Assembly: GCA_950295325.1 (NCBI GenBank)
Contig: OX485806.1
Span: 23,004,001-23,068,000 of the forward strand
Source: Polytrichum commune
Lineage: Eukaryota > Streptophyta > Polytrichopsida > Polytrichales > Polytrichaceae
DNA: 64,000 nt
Direction of reading: 5' to 3'
Both the position numbers and the translations under genes were made by a program. Positions 33,451 to 45,812 of this stretch are shown here, in pieces; the stretch's first letter is position 1; every line of letters starts with the position of its first letter. The notes under the pieces are model-generated. The model was not told the DNA's origin. It did not search any database and saw only the letters and a program-made list of their open reading frames with translations.

Positions 33451-35190
33451 ATAACTCGTATTCAGGTAAATCTGGACATGTTTTCAAAATCTTGACTTTT
33501 AGGTTGCTTCAACTTTGTCCCATGGATCCATCGACACACTTCTCATATACCTAAATTACACAGGTAAATTTGTAAATTCTTGGTGATTCTTTGAATGTCA
33601 AATTATTATAATATGACTTAAAATAATTCTCGATGTCCACTCTATATAATTAAATGTTAAGTAGCAAAAATATTGTAAAAATGTACGCTACAAGGGCTGT
33701 TGTACACCTAGAGGCCTCGGGGCCAATGCCAAATTTCAATAAAGAAAAAAAATTAAATTAAAATATGAATAAGTGAAGTTCCGAAGTAGTTCCCATGTGA
33801 AAATGGATGTATGTTGGATGTACATAACATAGGTGAAAGGAATTTGAGCATGGACTACCTCTTTAACATGGCAAAACGATGGAGATTCTAAATGTCCCAT
33901 TATCGAATGTTGTAGTTGTATAAAAGAGGGGGAAGTTTGGACTACTTATGAAGTTCAGTCGCGCGAGAAGGTGTCGTGATATCGAGGGTGTCGTATTATT
34001 AACGAGGTTAGTAGACGGTAGATACAATATTAATATAGACCTATGTTCGGGGAAAACCGACGGCTAGTTCATTATCATCCGATGGATTTCCCCTCATGGG
34101 CGGTCCAAATTTCCAACCATCGGATGGCAATCCGACTGTAATTTCAATCCTCCGGCAATTAGCCGATGGACCAGAAGATGTCCCGGAAATGTAGCCGATT
34201 CTTCTTGTGAGGTACTGGATTTCAGCCAGAAGCATCCAGAGCGTTATTTGTCTGGGGCATCTGATGATACACTTGAGGAAGTACCCTAAACCTTAAACTT
34301 TTTGAATCATGCAACCTTTCCATGACCAAATCCAATTGCTTCTATGAAGAATTGGGGGACCCTTGGCCTTCAAGCGGTGAAGGCATTGCTAGGTTCAATT
34401 CCTGCCAAGGATATTAACTCTTCAGATTTAAAGTTTTGAACATGCCTTTTCTTTTCACTTATTCAAGATTTTGTACTAAGAAATGATTTCTAATAACTTT
34501 TCATACATTTTTTAAACAATTAGTGCCGATATGAATTCCATTTAATCGGATATTGGCCAATGAAAATATGAAAATATAGGCAATTGGCCGATTGATTTCA
34601 CAAAAGACCGGCTCTTGCTGATGTAAATTGGAAAAAATCCGACCCTTCGTAGCAACTACCGGCAATTAGCCACTAATAAGGCTTCAAAAACTTCCCGAAC
34701 TCTGATATAGACCCCTTTTACCTCCGTACAAGTGGTGGGGCCTGGCTCAAAAGAGCAAGACATGAGCCCCGTGTTTAGGGAACCGAAAGACGAAATAATA
34801 ATAATAATAAGAAGAAGAAGACAACTTTCCGTGGTGGTGATCAATACACTATGATGATATAATATAAATGAGGTTGGTTGGGACTTGGTGTGGCCAAATT
34901 TAGGGGGAGGCTACAATTAGGGAGGTGGTTGTGAATGACGAAGTCGGCATGCTCCATCCCAAATCTACCCAATATGAGGAGTTTCCACATCTACAACACG
35001 TGTAGATGCCGAGGCCCCATGTATAATTGCCGCCCACGATAACACACCGGAAAGGGCAGACACGACCCGGAAACTGCTCGAATTTGTCTCTAGACTTGTG
35101 AAGAGAGGGTCCGCCCAACGTGTTTAATTGAAGTTGAGTCACTCGAGGTCTCATCACACCCCGGTCGGTCGGTCGGCCGGTCGTTTGTAA
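33451..35190. other. Intergenic region, decayed repeats
   Basis: No gene is recognised. A TATAAAAGAGGG motif at 33920 and CCGAT/ATCGG-rich stretches at 34060-34210 and 34530-34680 suggest repeat fragments. A TAATAA/GAAGAA microsatellite is at 34796-34821 and a GGTC tetramer array at 35163-35182. Confidence 0.35.
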
Positions 35191-35191
35191 G

Positions 35192-35441
35192 GGCGAGGGC
35201 CAATGATCGGGGGGAGAACCGGTGGTTAGGTGCAGATGAACCGGTTGAGTTTGAGAAATAACCGGTTGAAGTTCAAGACTTCAAGCAAATTACCGATCAT
35301 TTTGGAGGAATCTATAGAATATACCCCAATTTAATAAAGGAAAACCGGAGGATGTCAACGTGTGACCGGTTGGAGTTGCAAACACTAGGATCTCAACCGA
35401 TTAGTATGCCCAACAATCTCCCCGATCACCGGCGAGGGCCA
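35192..35441 (-). mobile_element. Family C element with 11-bp target duplication
   Basis: A unit of about 225 bp (35203-35430) bounded by terminal inverted repeats of the type TGATCGGGG(G)AGA and flanked by identical 11-bp copies of GGCGAGGGCCA at 35192-35202 and 35431-35441. The interior holds AACCGGTT words. It is the left arm of a large inverted pair whose right arm is at 35489-35710. A target duplication of 9-11 bp is typical of Mutator-like elements, which is inference here. Confidence 0.7.
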
Positions 35442-36132
35442 CTTCACACACGAGACTGAGAGCCCGTGACCAGTAGACTGAGAGCCCGTGATTGGGGAGA
35501 TTATTTGGGCATAATCGGTTGAGATCCTAGTGTTTGCAAGTTCAACTGGTTACATGTTGACATCCTTCGGATTTCCTTTATTAAATTTGGGGTATATTCT
35601 ATAGATTCCTCTAAAACGATCAGTAATTTTCCTGCAATCTTGAATTTCAACCGGTTATTTCTTAAACTCAACCGGTTCATCTATACCTAACTGCCGGTTC
35701 TCCCCGATCATAGCTTCAAGCACTTTCATTGGTGGAAAAGGCGGAGCCGGTCCAAGTTCGCTTCACACTACGGCCAACGGGGTATGTGAATGCAAGATGG
35801 ATGTAAAGTCTACGTGGATTCTTACTTGGATTAATATTTTCAAAACCATCTATTGGAGGTAGGTTTAATACAAAATCGGGAGAATATGGCATTCTGAATG
35901 TTCCCAGCCGTTGATTTATTCTATTATATCATGCGTGAGGACCCACGTGAATAGAAATTTATTGAAATAGGATTTATTTGATGGCTCGGTAACATATGAC
36001 TTCACACTACACTTGAGGATCCGTGACCACACTACATGATTTTGGAGGTGTTTTGGGACGGCATGTGGACACTTTCTTTTGGGCTCTCATAATTTCATGG
36101 TCATGGCTCTTGGCTCGTGTGTGAAGTGGTCA
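35436..36132 (+). mobile_element. PIF/Harbinger-like MITE, copy split by a family C unit
   Basis: Starts with GGGCCACTTCACACACGAG and ends near CTCGTGTGTGAAGTGGTC; body matches the intact copy at 41057-41562 (for example GGTGGAAAAGGCGG and CCGTTGATTTATTCTAT). The match is interrupted at 35489-35710 by a family C unit. A short duplication of GACTGAGAGCCCGTGA precedes the insertion. Confidence 0.75.
35489..35710 (+). mobile_element. Family C element, right arm, inside a MITE
   Basis: Begins TGATTGGGGAGA and ends TCTCCCCGATCA, giving 12-bp terminal inverted repeats with one mismatch. It is the inverted counterpart of 35203-35430, with shared interior words GATCCTAGTGTTTGCAA and TATTCTATAGATTCCTCTA. 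Together the two arms could form a hairpin with stems of about 220 bp. Confidence 0.75.
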
Positions 36133-37836
36133 TGAGTTTCCATGTAGGTTGCTCGCCCACTATATTCTAGATAATAGTGGGTTGGAGGTGTTTGCATGTA
36201 GATAGGCACAAGCTGCCAACCGACCACATTCTGGTGGCATGTTAGGATGTGGACAACCGTGGACACGGGCTGCTAGACTTCCATGAGCCATTCAAGCAAT
36301 TTTTTTTTGGGGGTAAACCTACAAGTGTCAGTCACCAAAGGGTAGAAGACACGCATGCGAGATATATAAGCTTTGTGTGGGGGTATTGGTTGGGGGAAGG
36401 CGGGAGGGCAAGCGAGATTAAATATAAATGGCCGACCCTACTTGACTAGCAGGTGGGGGTCTTGATTTGTTGGTATTTGTAGGCCACTCGCCCACCAGAT
36501 TATGATGGGAATAAGGACAATAATGATGGATGAAATATGATGGGATAGGATTTGTATGTGCCAACTAGCTACTCTCATCTTCTCAAATCCGGGCCCACCT
36601 ACTAACCTCCTCCTCTAGTTTTAAACCCTCCTCCTCCACCTAAACATGGTCTTCAATCCTTCGGTGATTGACACTTGTAGATTAAAAAATGCTTAAAGAT
36701 ACTCTGACACGATATCGAGGGGTTGCCCTATTGCTGAGTTGTAGGGAAAAAACTCAAAAAGGTATGGTCCTAAGGTTCCCAATGCAGTGAAGTAATGAGG
36801 GAGAGGAGGTGTTGGAGATAGGTGGAGCCCATCTCTATGAAGGAAATATAGAAGCACTTGCATGGGAGAGGCAAGTACTGAAAATAAAGAACACAATCTC
36901 TCTAAACACGACAAGGTAAGCATAGTTTCAAGGACAACAAAATTCCTTCGTAGTCCTTTTCTAGATTGGTTGGCTAGATTGTTGGATATAGGACACTTGG
37001 TGAGGGTATCTAGAACCAAGGTGCACTCTAACCTACCTAATATCACACCTATGGCAACCCACGCATATGCTAAATTAAGTAGGTTTTGCAATGTTAACAT
37101 GGATATGTGATAATAGAGAAATAGTGTAGCACGTGACATTATGGAATAACACAAAGTCAACATTGCAATAACAACTATCTAATGTGTGCGAGCGTGTGGT
37201 TTGAACTCTTCGATAGATTATTTTAATATCAAAACCCATGATATATGAGAAGGAAATGTGACAACTAGAAGGGAGATTTAAACTAAGCACATCCGTTCCC
37301 TAGAGTTTTGGGATAAAAGCCATGGAGTGACATTATAAAGAGTGACATTATGGAGGTTGGAGTGGAGTGTGTAATCATGTTCCAAAACACATGATGATTG
37401 TGTAAAGATAAACTTAGAGGTAATAAGTTGACAATATTTGATTCTATGACACAAGTTATTCAAGTCTAAAATGAGACCTTTTGAAAATTGTTATAATATA
37501 CTCTAGCAAAATACTTAAAATTTTCATAACCAAAATGGTAAATTCCATTCAAATCAAATTATGCCACAATTTTGTACGGTTCCTCTACATGTGAAAACAA
37601 ATTCATGCTAGGTGCCAATGTACATAAATAGGAAAAATTGCTCAAGATGTAGTCCTATGTAATAAGGCAAATACCTTAGTGGAAGTCTAGTGGCCCATGT
37701 CCATAACCCTCCACATTCTAGTCAGCCACCAAAATGTGGTTGGCTGGTGGCTTTTGCTTATCTACATGTGAGCATCTCCCACCCACTATCATCTAGAATC
37801 TAGTGGGCAAGTGGCCTACAAGGGAACTCACCATGA
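36132..37836. repeat. Large inverted repeat with arms of about 150 bp
   Basis: Arm 1 (36132-36284) and arm 2 (37683-37836) are inverted copies: CGCCCACTATATTCTAGAT and CTAGACTTCCA in arm 1 pair with ATCTAGAATCTAGTGGGC and TGGAAGTCTAG in arm 2. A second, weaker inverted pair is nested inside (CTACAAGTGTCAGTCACC at 36320 and GGTGATTGACACTTGTAG at 36662). The interior holds no recognised gene; the 156-codon minus frame at 36693-37163 is unconvincing. Confidence 0.65.
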
Positions 37837-37879
37837 GTGTCACCAATAAGTTTTAATTTTTTAGGTCTTGCTCAATGTC

Positions 37880-37935
37880 AAGGATCACTTCGCACACAAG
37901 CCAAGGGCCGTGACCATGTAATTGTGAGGGCCCTT
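37880..37935 (-). mobile_element. Fragment of the PIF-like MITE
   Basis: GGATCACTTCGCACACAAGCC and GGGCCGTGACCATGTAATTGTGAGGGCCC match the reverse complement of the 3' end of the MITE at 41057-41562. Only the terminal part is present. Confidence 0.55.
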
Positions 37936-37963
37936 GATTCTCATGCAAATGCCGTACCACTGA

Positions 37964-38034
37964 CATGGTCTACCTGAATTTGCATCAAGCCTATCTCTTG
38001 GGGAGGGGCTTGATGCAAATTCTAGCAGACCATG
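37964..38034. repeat. Short perfect-looking hairpin
   Basis: 28-bp arms at 37964-37991 and 38007-38034 pair at about 25 of 28 positions around a 15-base loop. Each arm contains TTGCATCAAGCC or its complement. It could be a small foldback element or a hairpin RNA; nothing decides between them. Confidence 0.6.
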
Positions 38035-38213
38035 ATACATTATTTATAGAATTTTCATTCATGATAATATCTTTGGTCCTTAGGGCTTCACCTTCTAGTG
38101 ACCTCATTTGGTGGAAGTTAAACTTGGAGCTTCTTAACCCGTAGGAGGAGGACTTCATCAAAGTCTAACTTATTGTTATCGTGGTTAGATTAACTTAATA
38201 TTGGTGCCGGTGC

Positions 38214-38915
38214 AATGAACGGGGAGAACCAACCGCTAGTTACATATGAACCGATTGAGTTTGAAAAAATAAAAAATAAAAAATAAAATTCAAGACTTCA
38301 AAAAAATTACCAAACACTTTAGAGGAATCTATAGAATATATCTCAAAATAATAAAGAAAAAACAAAAGGTCTCCACATCAGTGTTTGGGAAGTTTTGGGG
38401 CATAGTTGATCAAGATCCAAGTGATTTGAAATCCAGCCAGTTACATGTTGACATCTTCCGGTTTTTGCTCTATTCATCTAAGGTATATTCTTCTATAGAT
38501 TCCTCTAAAATGATCGGTAATCCTCCGGAAGTCTCCAACTTCGACCGGTTATTCCTCAAACTCAACCGGTTCATCTGTAACTAACCACCGGTTCTTCCCG
38601 GACATAGATGCTCGACCAATGCCCGGGAAGTTTTTGGGCATATGTAGTCGGTCAAGATCCTAGTGATTCTAATTCCAGCCGATTACATGTTGACATCTTC
38701 CAGTATTGCTCTATTCATTTGAGGCATATTCTTCTATAGATTCCTCTAGAATGATGGGTAAGTCTCCGGAAGTCTCCAACTTCCACCGGTGTTTTCTCAA
38801 ACTCAACCGGTTCATCTGTAACTAACCGCCCTGGTCTCCACACGTAACCGGTTGGACTTGGAAACACTGGGATTTTGACCAATTATGCCCAAAATCCTTC
38901 CCGGACACGTGCAGT
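38214..38915. mobile_element. Cluster of family C elements
   Basis: At least four units in a row: a reverse unit 38214-38375 (starting GAACGGGGAGAACC), forward units 38381-38605 and 38614-38830, and a reverse fragment 38832-38915. All share AACCGGTT, TAGATTCCTCTAAAATGAT and TACATGTTGACATC. They resemble the pair at 35.2-35.7 kb and single copies at 44413 and 63950. Confidence 0.7.
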
Positions 38916-39079
38916 GGGCTTGATTGATTGACGATAAATGAACAATCGATTATAATAACTGAACTGCAGATCTAGTGTGAGCCACCTGAGGCAATGGCGT
39001 ATGACAACATTATTGATTTAAGGTAAGGTAGACGTGTGTTATTTGGACACTCTTTTTCTCTCTCTCTGCACCCGCTTCT

Positions 39080-39480
39080 TGTAGGGTATAATTAATGAAA
39101 CACATCGTAATTAGTGTGACGTGATTAACACATGCAAACTTTGCTCGTACTACAACCATTTGCCTCATGATTTTTGGAGCTCATATGATTATTTTATTCA
39201 ACATCAAAGTGAAAGTTTCTCATGCTCATTTAGGGGTCATATAGTGGGAGTTTCACTATGACCTGTACATGGGAACTCACCTCACCATGAGTGTCCCCCC
39301 CCCCCCCCAAGTCATGTTGATTGTTGGGCCTGGAATTGTTAGTACAGTCATGTGGTCCAACTTTTTGAAACACATGTTTATTTTGGTGTCCATTCTTAGA
39401 TCCGCACCTGAACCATGTATCATTTACATGTAGGTGTCCATATTAAGGTTGTGGCTAATTTAGGCACATCTACTTTATGT
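39080..39480 (+). mobile_element. Family A MITE, copy 7
   Basis: Forward copy with TTTTTGGAGCTCATATGATTATTTTATT, a poly-C run at 39295-39308 (the poly-G tract of the reverse copies) and GGTGTCCATTCTTAGATCC. Ends are approximate. Confidence 0.65.
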
Positions 39481-39740
39481 TTCGGTTCTGTTTCATTACG
39501 GAGCAAATGTTTGTCCAATTTTCAACATCTAGGGTATGTGTGGTGTCATTTGGTTGGTTGGTTCTACTTGCTCTGCATCTTCTATTGACCGAACATACGT
39601 ACGTTTTGGAATATATGTCGCTTTAACAAATCTATGGCGAAGCATCAACAAAAACCATATTGGGCATCAAACCTTCCCTAATTTAGTTATGGGTATAGGA
39701 AGTGCAAGTGTGTTGATTCCCTTGAAATAGCACACGGCAG

Positions 39741-40063
39741 TGTGTGTATGTTTGACAAATTTTATTTGATGATCTTCAACTTCAAATCTAAAGTGTCACG
39801 TGAGGGTTTCAACAAACAAAAACAAATGTCAATTGACATGTACATTTTCTTCTTAAATGTCACCACAATCTCACATGCCTAGTAGTACACGTCATTTCAA
39901 TTTCTCACATGTGAATTGACACGTGATTTTTCTTCTTCACAAGTCACAGTTCATGTCAAACTCTAAGTTGTGCGTGCCAATTGATGTGCATTTTTCTTGT
40001 GTGTGCAAGTTTTTGCGTGTCAAATGTCAAAAACTTGCAATTTTTTTGTCAAAAATACACACT
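39741..40063 (-). mobile_element. Family B MITE, copy 2
   Basis: Inverted relative to the copy at 4656-4963. Terminal repeats TGTGTGTATGTTTGACAAA and TTTGTCAAAAATACACACTG are inverted copies. Interior words such as TGTCAATTGACATGT and GCAAGTTTTTG are shared with copy 1. Confidence 0.75.
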
Positions 40064-40079
40064 GGTATGCGGGTCTCCT

Positions 40080-40215
40080 CGACTGTGTCAAACTATTGAG
40101 TGTAGAGTAGTTAATATGATTTGAAAGTGTAGTCCAATGTTTTTTGACAATATGTCTTTATAGTGCATGTTCTTAGATTCACACCTAACCATACACGTAT
40201 ATATAGATGTATGCT
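40080..40215 (+). mobile_element. Family A MITE, copy 8, partial
   Basis: Weak match to the 3' half of the family: CAAACTATTGAGTGTAGAGTAG, TTCTTAGATTCACACCTAACC and TATAGATGTA. The 5' half is missing. Confidence 0.45.
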
Positions 40216-40489
40216 TTAGAAAAGTACCAAATAACATGTACGTGTTACCTCAACATTCTAGTTCCTTGCTGACTTGGATAGATTGAGCGAATGGAGAGGT
40301 CAATAATAACACCTCATACCCATTGTTCATCCATCCACAGTGAACCACTTCCACGATTTCATTCATCAACTTTTGTCCCATAATATGTTCATACGGTGTA
40401 CAAGGAGAGCCGGCAACTACACTAATAAATATTGTATTGAGTGTCACCATTTCTATTTGTCTTGCTCAATGCTAATTGCAAACGGCCCT

Positions 40490-40800
40490 TGTAGCGTCAC
40501 TAACACTAATTATACACATGACATTATTTGTCATTCCTCGGAAAAATGTTTAAAAAACAACTGGGCATTATAAAATTACGATGTTGCAATTGTTGTCACT
40601 CACGAAGTGATAACAATTTCACTCAAATTTCAATCACTCGTGACAATATTTCATTCCAACAATGTCAGAATGCATAATATTCCAACGTAAAAGTGGATGA
40701 ACTAAGAGTAAGTTGGGATGACAATACTTGTAAAAGTATTTACCACAATGACATAAAATACCATATGACACTAAAAAAAAACACAATGTTTAGTGTAGCT
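40490..40800 (+). repeat. Dispersed repeat family E, copy 1
   Basis: Shares TTTGTCATTCCT, ATGTTGCAATT, CAAATTTCAATCA, AAGTAAGTTGGGATGA and CCATATGACACTAAA in the same order with 62548-62911. Ends show short ACACTAA inverted repeats, suggesting a MITE. No coding capacity. Confidence 0.65.
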
Positions 40801-41056
40801 ACCAGTCAACTGGTTGAAATGAAACCAACTTGTTTCAAATTACACCTTAAAATAATGACAATATTAGTAATGTTACATGAGAAATTTGTACTTTTTTAAG
40901 GCATGATTGTTAGCCTATTCTAGGGGAAAAAAAACTTGCTATTCTTCAAAAGTTTAAGATCTTCATCGATTGTTTCTAAATCCTCCCTGTTGAAACACTT
41001 AATAGCACTCTTCAACAACATAGCCCTTCACCCTTCTTCATTTCGGTATAGTGTAA

Positions 41057-41562
41057 GGGCCACTTCACACACGAGACTGAGAGCCCGTGACCATTACACT
41101 ACAAGCACTCTCATTGGTGGAAAAGGCGGACCCGGTCCAAGTTCGCTACTTCACACTATGGGTGAGGGATCAACGGAGTATGTGAATGTAAGATAGATGT
41201 AATGTCTACATGGACTCCTGCGTGGCATCGAATGGATCATGTTTCATGGTCACTTGGACTATTTTCAAAAATTACCTCTTGGAGGTAGGTCTAACACAAA
41301 ACCGGGAGACCATGGCATTCCGAACGTTCACAACCGTTGATTTATTCTATTTTATCATGTTTGAGGACCCACATGAATAGAAATTCATTGAAATGGCATT
41401 TGGTTGAGGGCCCGGTCATATGTGACTTCACACTACACTTGAGAGTCCGTGACCGCACTACATGATGTTGGAGGTGTACGTGTTGGGACGGCCTTTGGGC
41501 ACTTTCTTTTGGGCTCTCACAATTTCATGGTCACGGCTCTTGGCTCGTGTGTGAAGTGGCCC
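41057..41562 (+). mobile_element. Intact PIF/Harbinger-like MITE
   Basis: 506 bp with perfect 19-bp terminal inverted repeats (GGGCCACTTCACACACGAG at 41057-41075, its complement at 41544-41562) and a TAA target duplication on both sides (41054-41056 and 41563-41565). TIRs beginning GGG and a TWA target are typical of PIF/Harbinger (Tourist-like) elements. No ORF. A split copy is at 35436-36132 and a fragment at 37880. Confidence 0.88.
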
Positions 41563-44412
41563 TAAGCACGACACTTTCCTAACTTCTCTCCCCACTGTCC
41601 CATTTCTCCTCCATAAAAGAAAGAAAGAAGAAAGTGTAGTTAGCTTTTTGGTTACAAACAAACCCCAGGGAAACAATCAGGGAAGACTTAAAAGGTGATT
41701 CTTGTATCATCTAGGTGTCTTAGACAAGGTTTGTTAGGTAAAACACAAGGTTATAACACTTCATTTCCATTTAGGTGTGTCAATTAGTTTACGGGCAGGG
41801 GTAAAAACATCTGAAAGTTCACTCCATAGCAGTGCATGCAAATGTGACAGTCTCTCACCTCACTCTACTTTCCCAGTCAATGGTCTGGCAGTGAGTTCAT
41901 TTTAATTGGACCAAGTGCAGTGCTAAAGCATAGGCACAGCCACAGTCAATAGTCTTGCAATAGTAACCCATTTATGTCTCTTTACCAAAGCCACGGGCAC
42001 TTTGGAATAGTCAATAATCTTTCCTTGATTAATCGCATTTAATGAAACTTGAAATGCTTGTCCGTAATCCATTCAGGATAGTCTGTTTTCATTGATTAAA
42101 TTGGAGTTTAATTACACAGTCCGACAATTGTCTTTTTCTCACCTGATTTGCATCAAAGTAATCATATGCTCGGTCAATGCGTCAATGAGCCATCACCACA
42201 TATGCGCGTCAACATATTCTCACAACCCTCTTAAACTCATTGATTTCATTTAATGTTTCAAATGCACATCCTTAGGTCTTATACCGTTTCGTCTTCGACA
42301 TATTTTAATTATTATTACCAGGCCAGGGAGTGGTTGTACAATTCAATTCCTAAAATTAACAAAGCTCGACATTAGCTTTGATTTCATTGGGGAAGTAATG
42401 AGAAGTCCTTACTTACCATTCAGGTAATCTGCACGTCCATTAGTCTTCCTCGATTCCCAGTGACGCTCCGCAGACAATGGCCCGAATCAGTTACATCTCA
42501 CAATCTTTTAAAAGTTAGCAACAATTTATCCACTTACATTAAAAAGACAATAGACTTATATTTGATTCACTTTAATTATGCCCTGAAATCTGAGCCTTAG
42601 ATACTCTTATCTCCTCAGATGCTACAACGACAACAGACACCTTACTCATCTCAATTTACAGAATAAATACCCATTGCTGACGATGGACTTAATGTGAAAT
42701 TAACTTCGGACACTATTTGGAACTCTAGGGCCACAACAGGGAAAAGTCGATTGCCTCTTAATGATGTGATGCACTGATGACTATGGTTATTCCTACGAAA
42801 CCGCTCCGTAGTATTATTCAGTTTAGTTATGGAATTTGTACCGAGATCACCTACTCCACGACATAATAATCAAAGTCTAAATTCTCAGTCAAATTACCCA
42901 ATGATACTTCTCACATGAATCTGGATAAACGGGCAATTCAAGCAATCCTCCATCTCGAATTACATTGACCATTTATCTATCCAAGTACTGCTGCTACTTG
43001 ACTCCTATGTGCCCCAGATAATTGTCTTGCGATAACCAAAGAAAATAATCAAGTCAGACCATAGCCTTGCGGTAATTTACACATACGGCCAGCCATGGCC
43101 AAGACTCAATTACCTAAACACATTCAACTTGGAAATCAACAGTAATAAGGGAGTATCTGATTCCAGATTTACCTCACCCAATTACTTAATTTCCCTTTAT
43201 CCCAGACTATTGATTTAGAACATATGTTGAACATTCATTGCATCACTAGGTTAAACACTATCCTAAACCAATTCTGGAGTCACATTCGGCCAGGTACACA
43301 AACTTCAAAGTTATGCCCGTACAGATTCCCACACTTATAATTAATTGGCATGCAGCCTGGTCCTCAAATAATAATTTATGACATAATATCAGAGCACATA
43401 CATACTCGCAAGCAAAATCAAAACAACGATGTCAACCAGGAGCGAGACTAACACCCTCATGACATAATTAAGATCATACTTACGAACCGATTTACATCAC
43501 AAGATAAACCAGAATTGCATGAAACAACAACACATAATGTAATTCTTGTATTAACATATAATTGGCATACTAACAGCCTCTCAGTGACAGTAATTCATAC
43601 TACGTTGGAAATCTCACAGCCTCACTCAAACAATTCGAGACGCAGCCAAAACGTAAACTAATTATGCTCAAACCAGCTAGGGTATTCAATAATATCATGA
43701 CATCAAAATAGGCTACAACAGCATAGCACTCGTTCTCTCTCGGCTCTCACAGCCTGGCTCCTATCGAGAGTTTTCTACTCTCTGCCTAGCCCTTATATTG
43801 GCAAGGAAGTTGCCGAGCCTGTAACTGCCAGTCTATAGTCCTTCTAACTGCCTGTTCGACTCTATTTAGACTATAGCCCTTCCTAGCCACTGTTTAGTTC
43901 CTACCAGGCTATTGTCCTTTCTTCACCAGTCTAGCTAGGATGTATCCAGCTATATAAAGACAATATTCACATCAGTTCAATTTTGAGCAATAAAATCCAA
44001 AAATTAGCTACCACAGAAAGTATCCCATTTGAATCGAAACCATAACATGGCGAACCATCTTCAGTCCAAAGGTCTAAATGGATAGACTCAAGACATGTTT
44101 ATCCAAAGACATTGGAGAGTATTGTTGCTTACAAAAGAGTGAATTGAATAATGGCCAAAGAATGTATAATGTTCAATGGATGCCTATCTACCTTGCCCCC
44201 TCGATTAATGCACCCACCTTGAATGCAAGTCATAGCCTTTTGATGATTGAAGAAATATCATCTTACTTAGTCGATTGCCGGTGGTGAAGGGGCCTCGAAT
44301 ACCACAAGAAATGGGTTCTCGAGCACCACCCATAACATGATAAACAAGCTCCTTAGTAAAAGGACATCACATCATCTTCAAGGCGTTCCTTATACTTATC
44401 AAAGCTTTGCAG
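41563..44412. other. C/A-rich region without ORFs, possibly an LTR-like segment
   Basis: From about 41800 to 43950 the plus strand is A/C-rich and lacks any frame of 60 codons, which is unusual in this window. Its 3' end (43720-44000) is pyrimidine-rich and then has TATATAAAGACAA at 43950 and AATAAAATCC at 43989, an order seen in LTR promoters and polyadenylation sites. No paired LTR, primer site or coding domain was found, so this stays a suggestion. Confidence 0.3.
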
Positions 44413-44630
44413 GTGGGTCAGTGTCCAGGGAGATTTTTGGGCTTAATTGGTCAAAATCCAAGTGTTTCCAAGTCCAATCGGTGACATTGCATGTTGTGAT
44501 CTTTGGGGTTAGTTTGATTAGTTTGAGGTATATTTCATAGATTCTTCTAAAATGTTTGGTAACTTTCATGAAGTATGGAGTTTCAACCGGTTCATTTGTA
44601 ACTAGCGGTTGGTTCTCCCCATTCATTGAT
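44413..44630 (+). mobile_element. Family C element, single copy
   Basis: Forward unit from GTGTCCAGGGAGATTTTTGGGC to GGTTCTCCCCATTCATTG, with TAGATTCTTCTAAAATG and CAACCGGTTCATTTGTAACTA. It matches the units at 35.2-38.9 kb. Confidence 0.65.
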
Positions 44631-45812
44631 ACCTTGGCCACATTAGGGGTTCCAGCCGCCTCCCCACCCAGCCTAACCCAAGAGACTAGAAGAAACTCCA
44701 AAACCGAGCAAACTTATTAACATTCAGAGTGACAAAAAAAAAGTGAGATTGGGTCCAAAAAGTTTTACCGAGGTTGGGTCCAAAGTAAGGTTCGTTAAGA
44801 GGTTTTTTCGGGGTGTGTGGAGTTCTTTGCCACCAACCTTTCATTTGCCACTATAGGGACCACCTCTCATAGGATGCAATAGTACTTGTCTCATAGCCTT
44901 GCTCAATAAACATGCTCTGACTTCACATACGAGCTTGCAGCTATGATCAAGGTGAAGCGTCCTCATTCATGTAAGCACCAGTGGTTGCGTTATCTATCTA
45001 TCTATCTATCTATCTATATTTAGACCAAACATTTTACATACATAATGGCCTTACGAGTAGACTTGATATATATATATATATACATATATATATATGTTAC
45101 ATACGGTGACATGATGATGACCATACCATAGTAACCATGACATGCAACATCATGGAGTACATGGGAAAGCATGCCACATGGAGGCCATCCAATGAGCGGC
45201 GCAATCACACATGATCTCGAATGCCCAAAAAGATAAAACCCTGATTTTGGGAGATATCTTAGCACATCTACCTAATCAAGGTGATTAGGGTTAGGGAAAC
45301 CCCTAATCCTTACTTAATTAACTTAACTCACTATTGGAGGTAAGTGTGGTCCCAAGTTTGCACAATTGTGCACTGATGCCATGAGCAATCAGTACTACAC
45401 ATATGATGGTGGCATCTAAGGTGCAAAGAAAGTTTTTTACTCCTTTTGTAGAGCAAAGTTACATATACTGGACACAATAATAAACATGTTCTTTCTTTTT
45501 ATCAATTTAAAACTCTATACATGCATATTTGCGACCTTGATAATAAGTGGTATAATGCCGTGAACACTTGGTGTACACAACCAACCTCATATTTTTGTTG
45601 TTGCTTGGATCGGCACATGTGAGGCAGTTCCTTCAAGGATGCAATCACAAGAGTTTCTTTATTTGTTCAATAAGGATATTTTCTTTTATGCTGTGTGGTA
45701 TTTTGTATTTTGTGAAGCTGGTAGAAAAGAGAATGTGTAAGTGGAGCATGTATATACATTTGCTGATACTTTGCATTGTTGGTCGTAACTAATAGCATGC
45801 CCACACTCAGTG
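44631..45812. repeat. Intergenic region with microsatellites
   Basis: Holds a TATC tetramer array (44990-45017) and a TA-rich array (45066-45096). Short plus and minus frames around 45020-45792 have no recognisable features. Confidence 0.5.

Noticed and set aside
36693-37163. 156-codon minus-strand open frame
   Set aside because: Leucine-rich with no domain, no splice support, and inside a palindromic repeat block; best read as chance.
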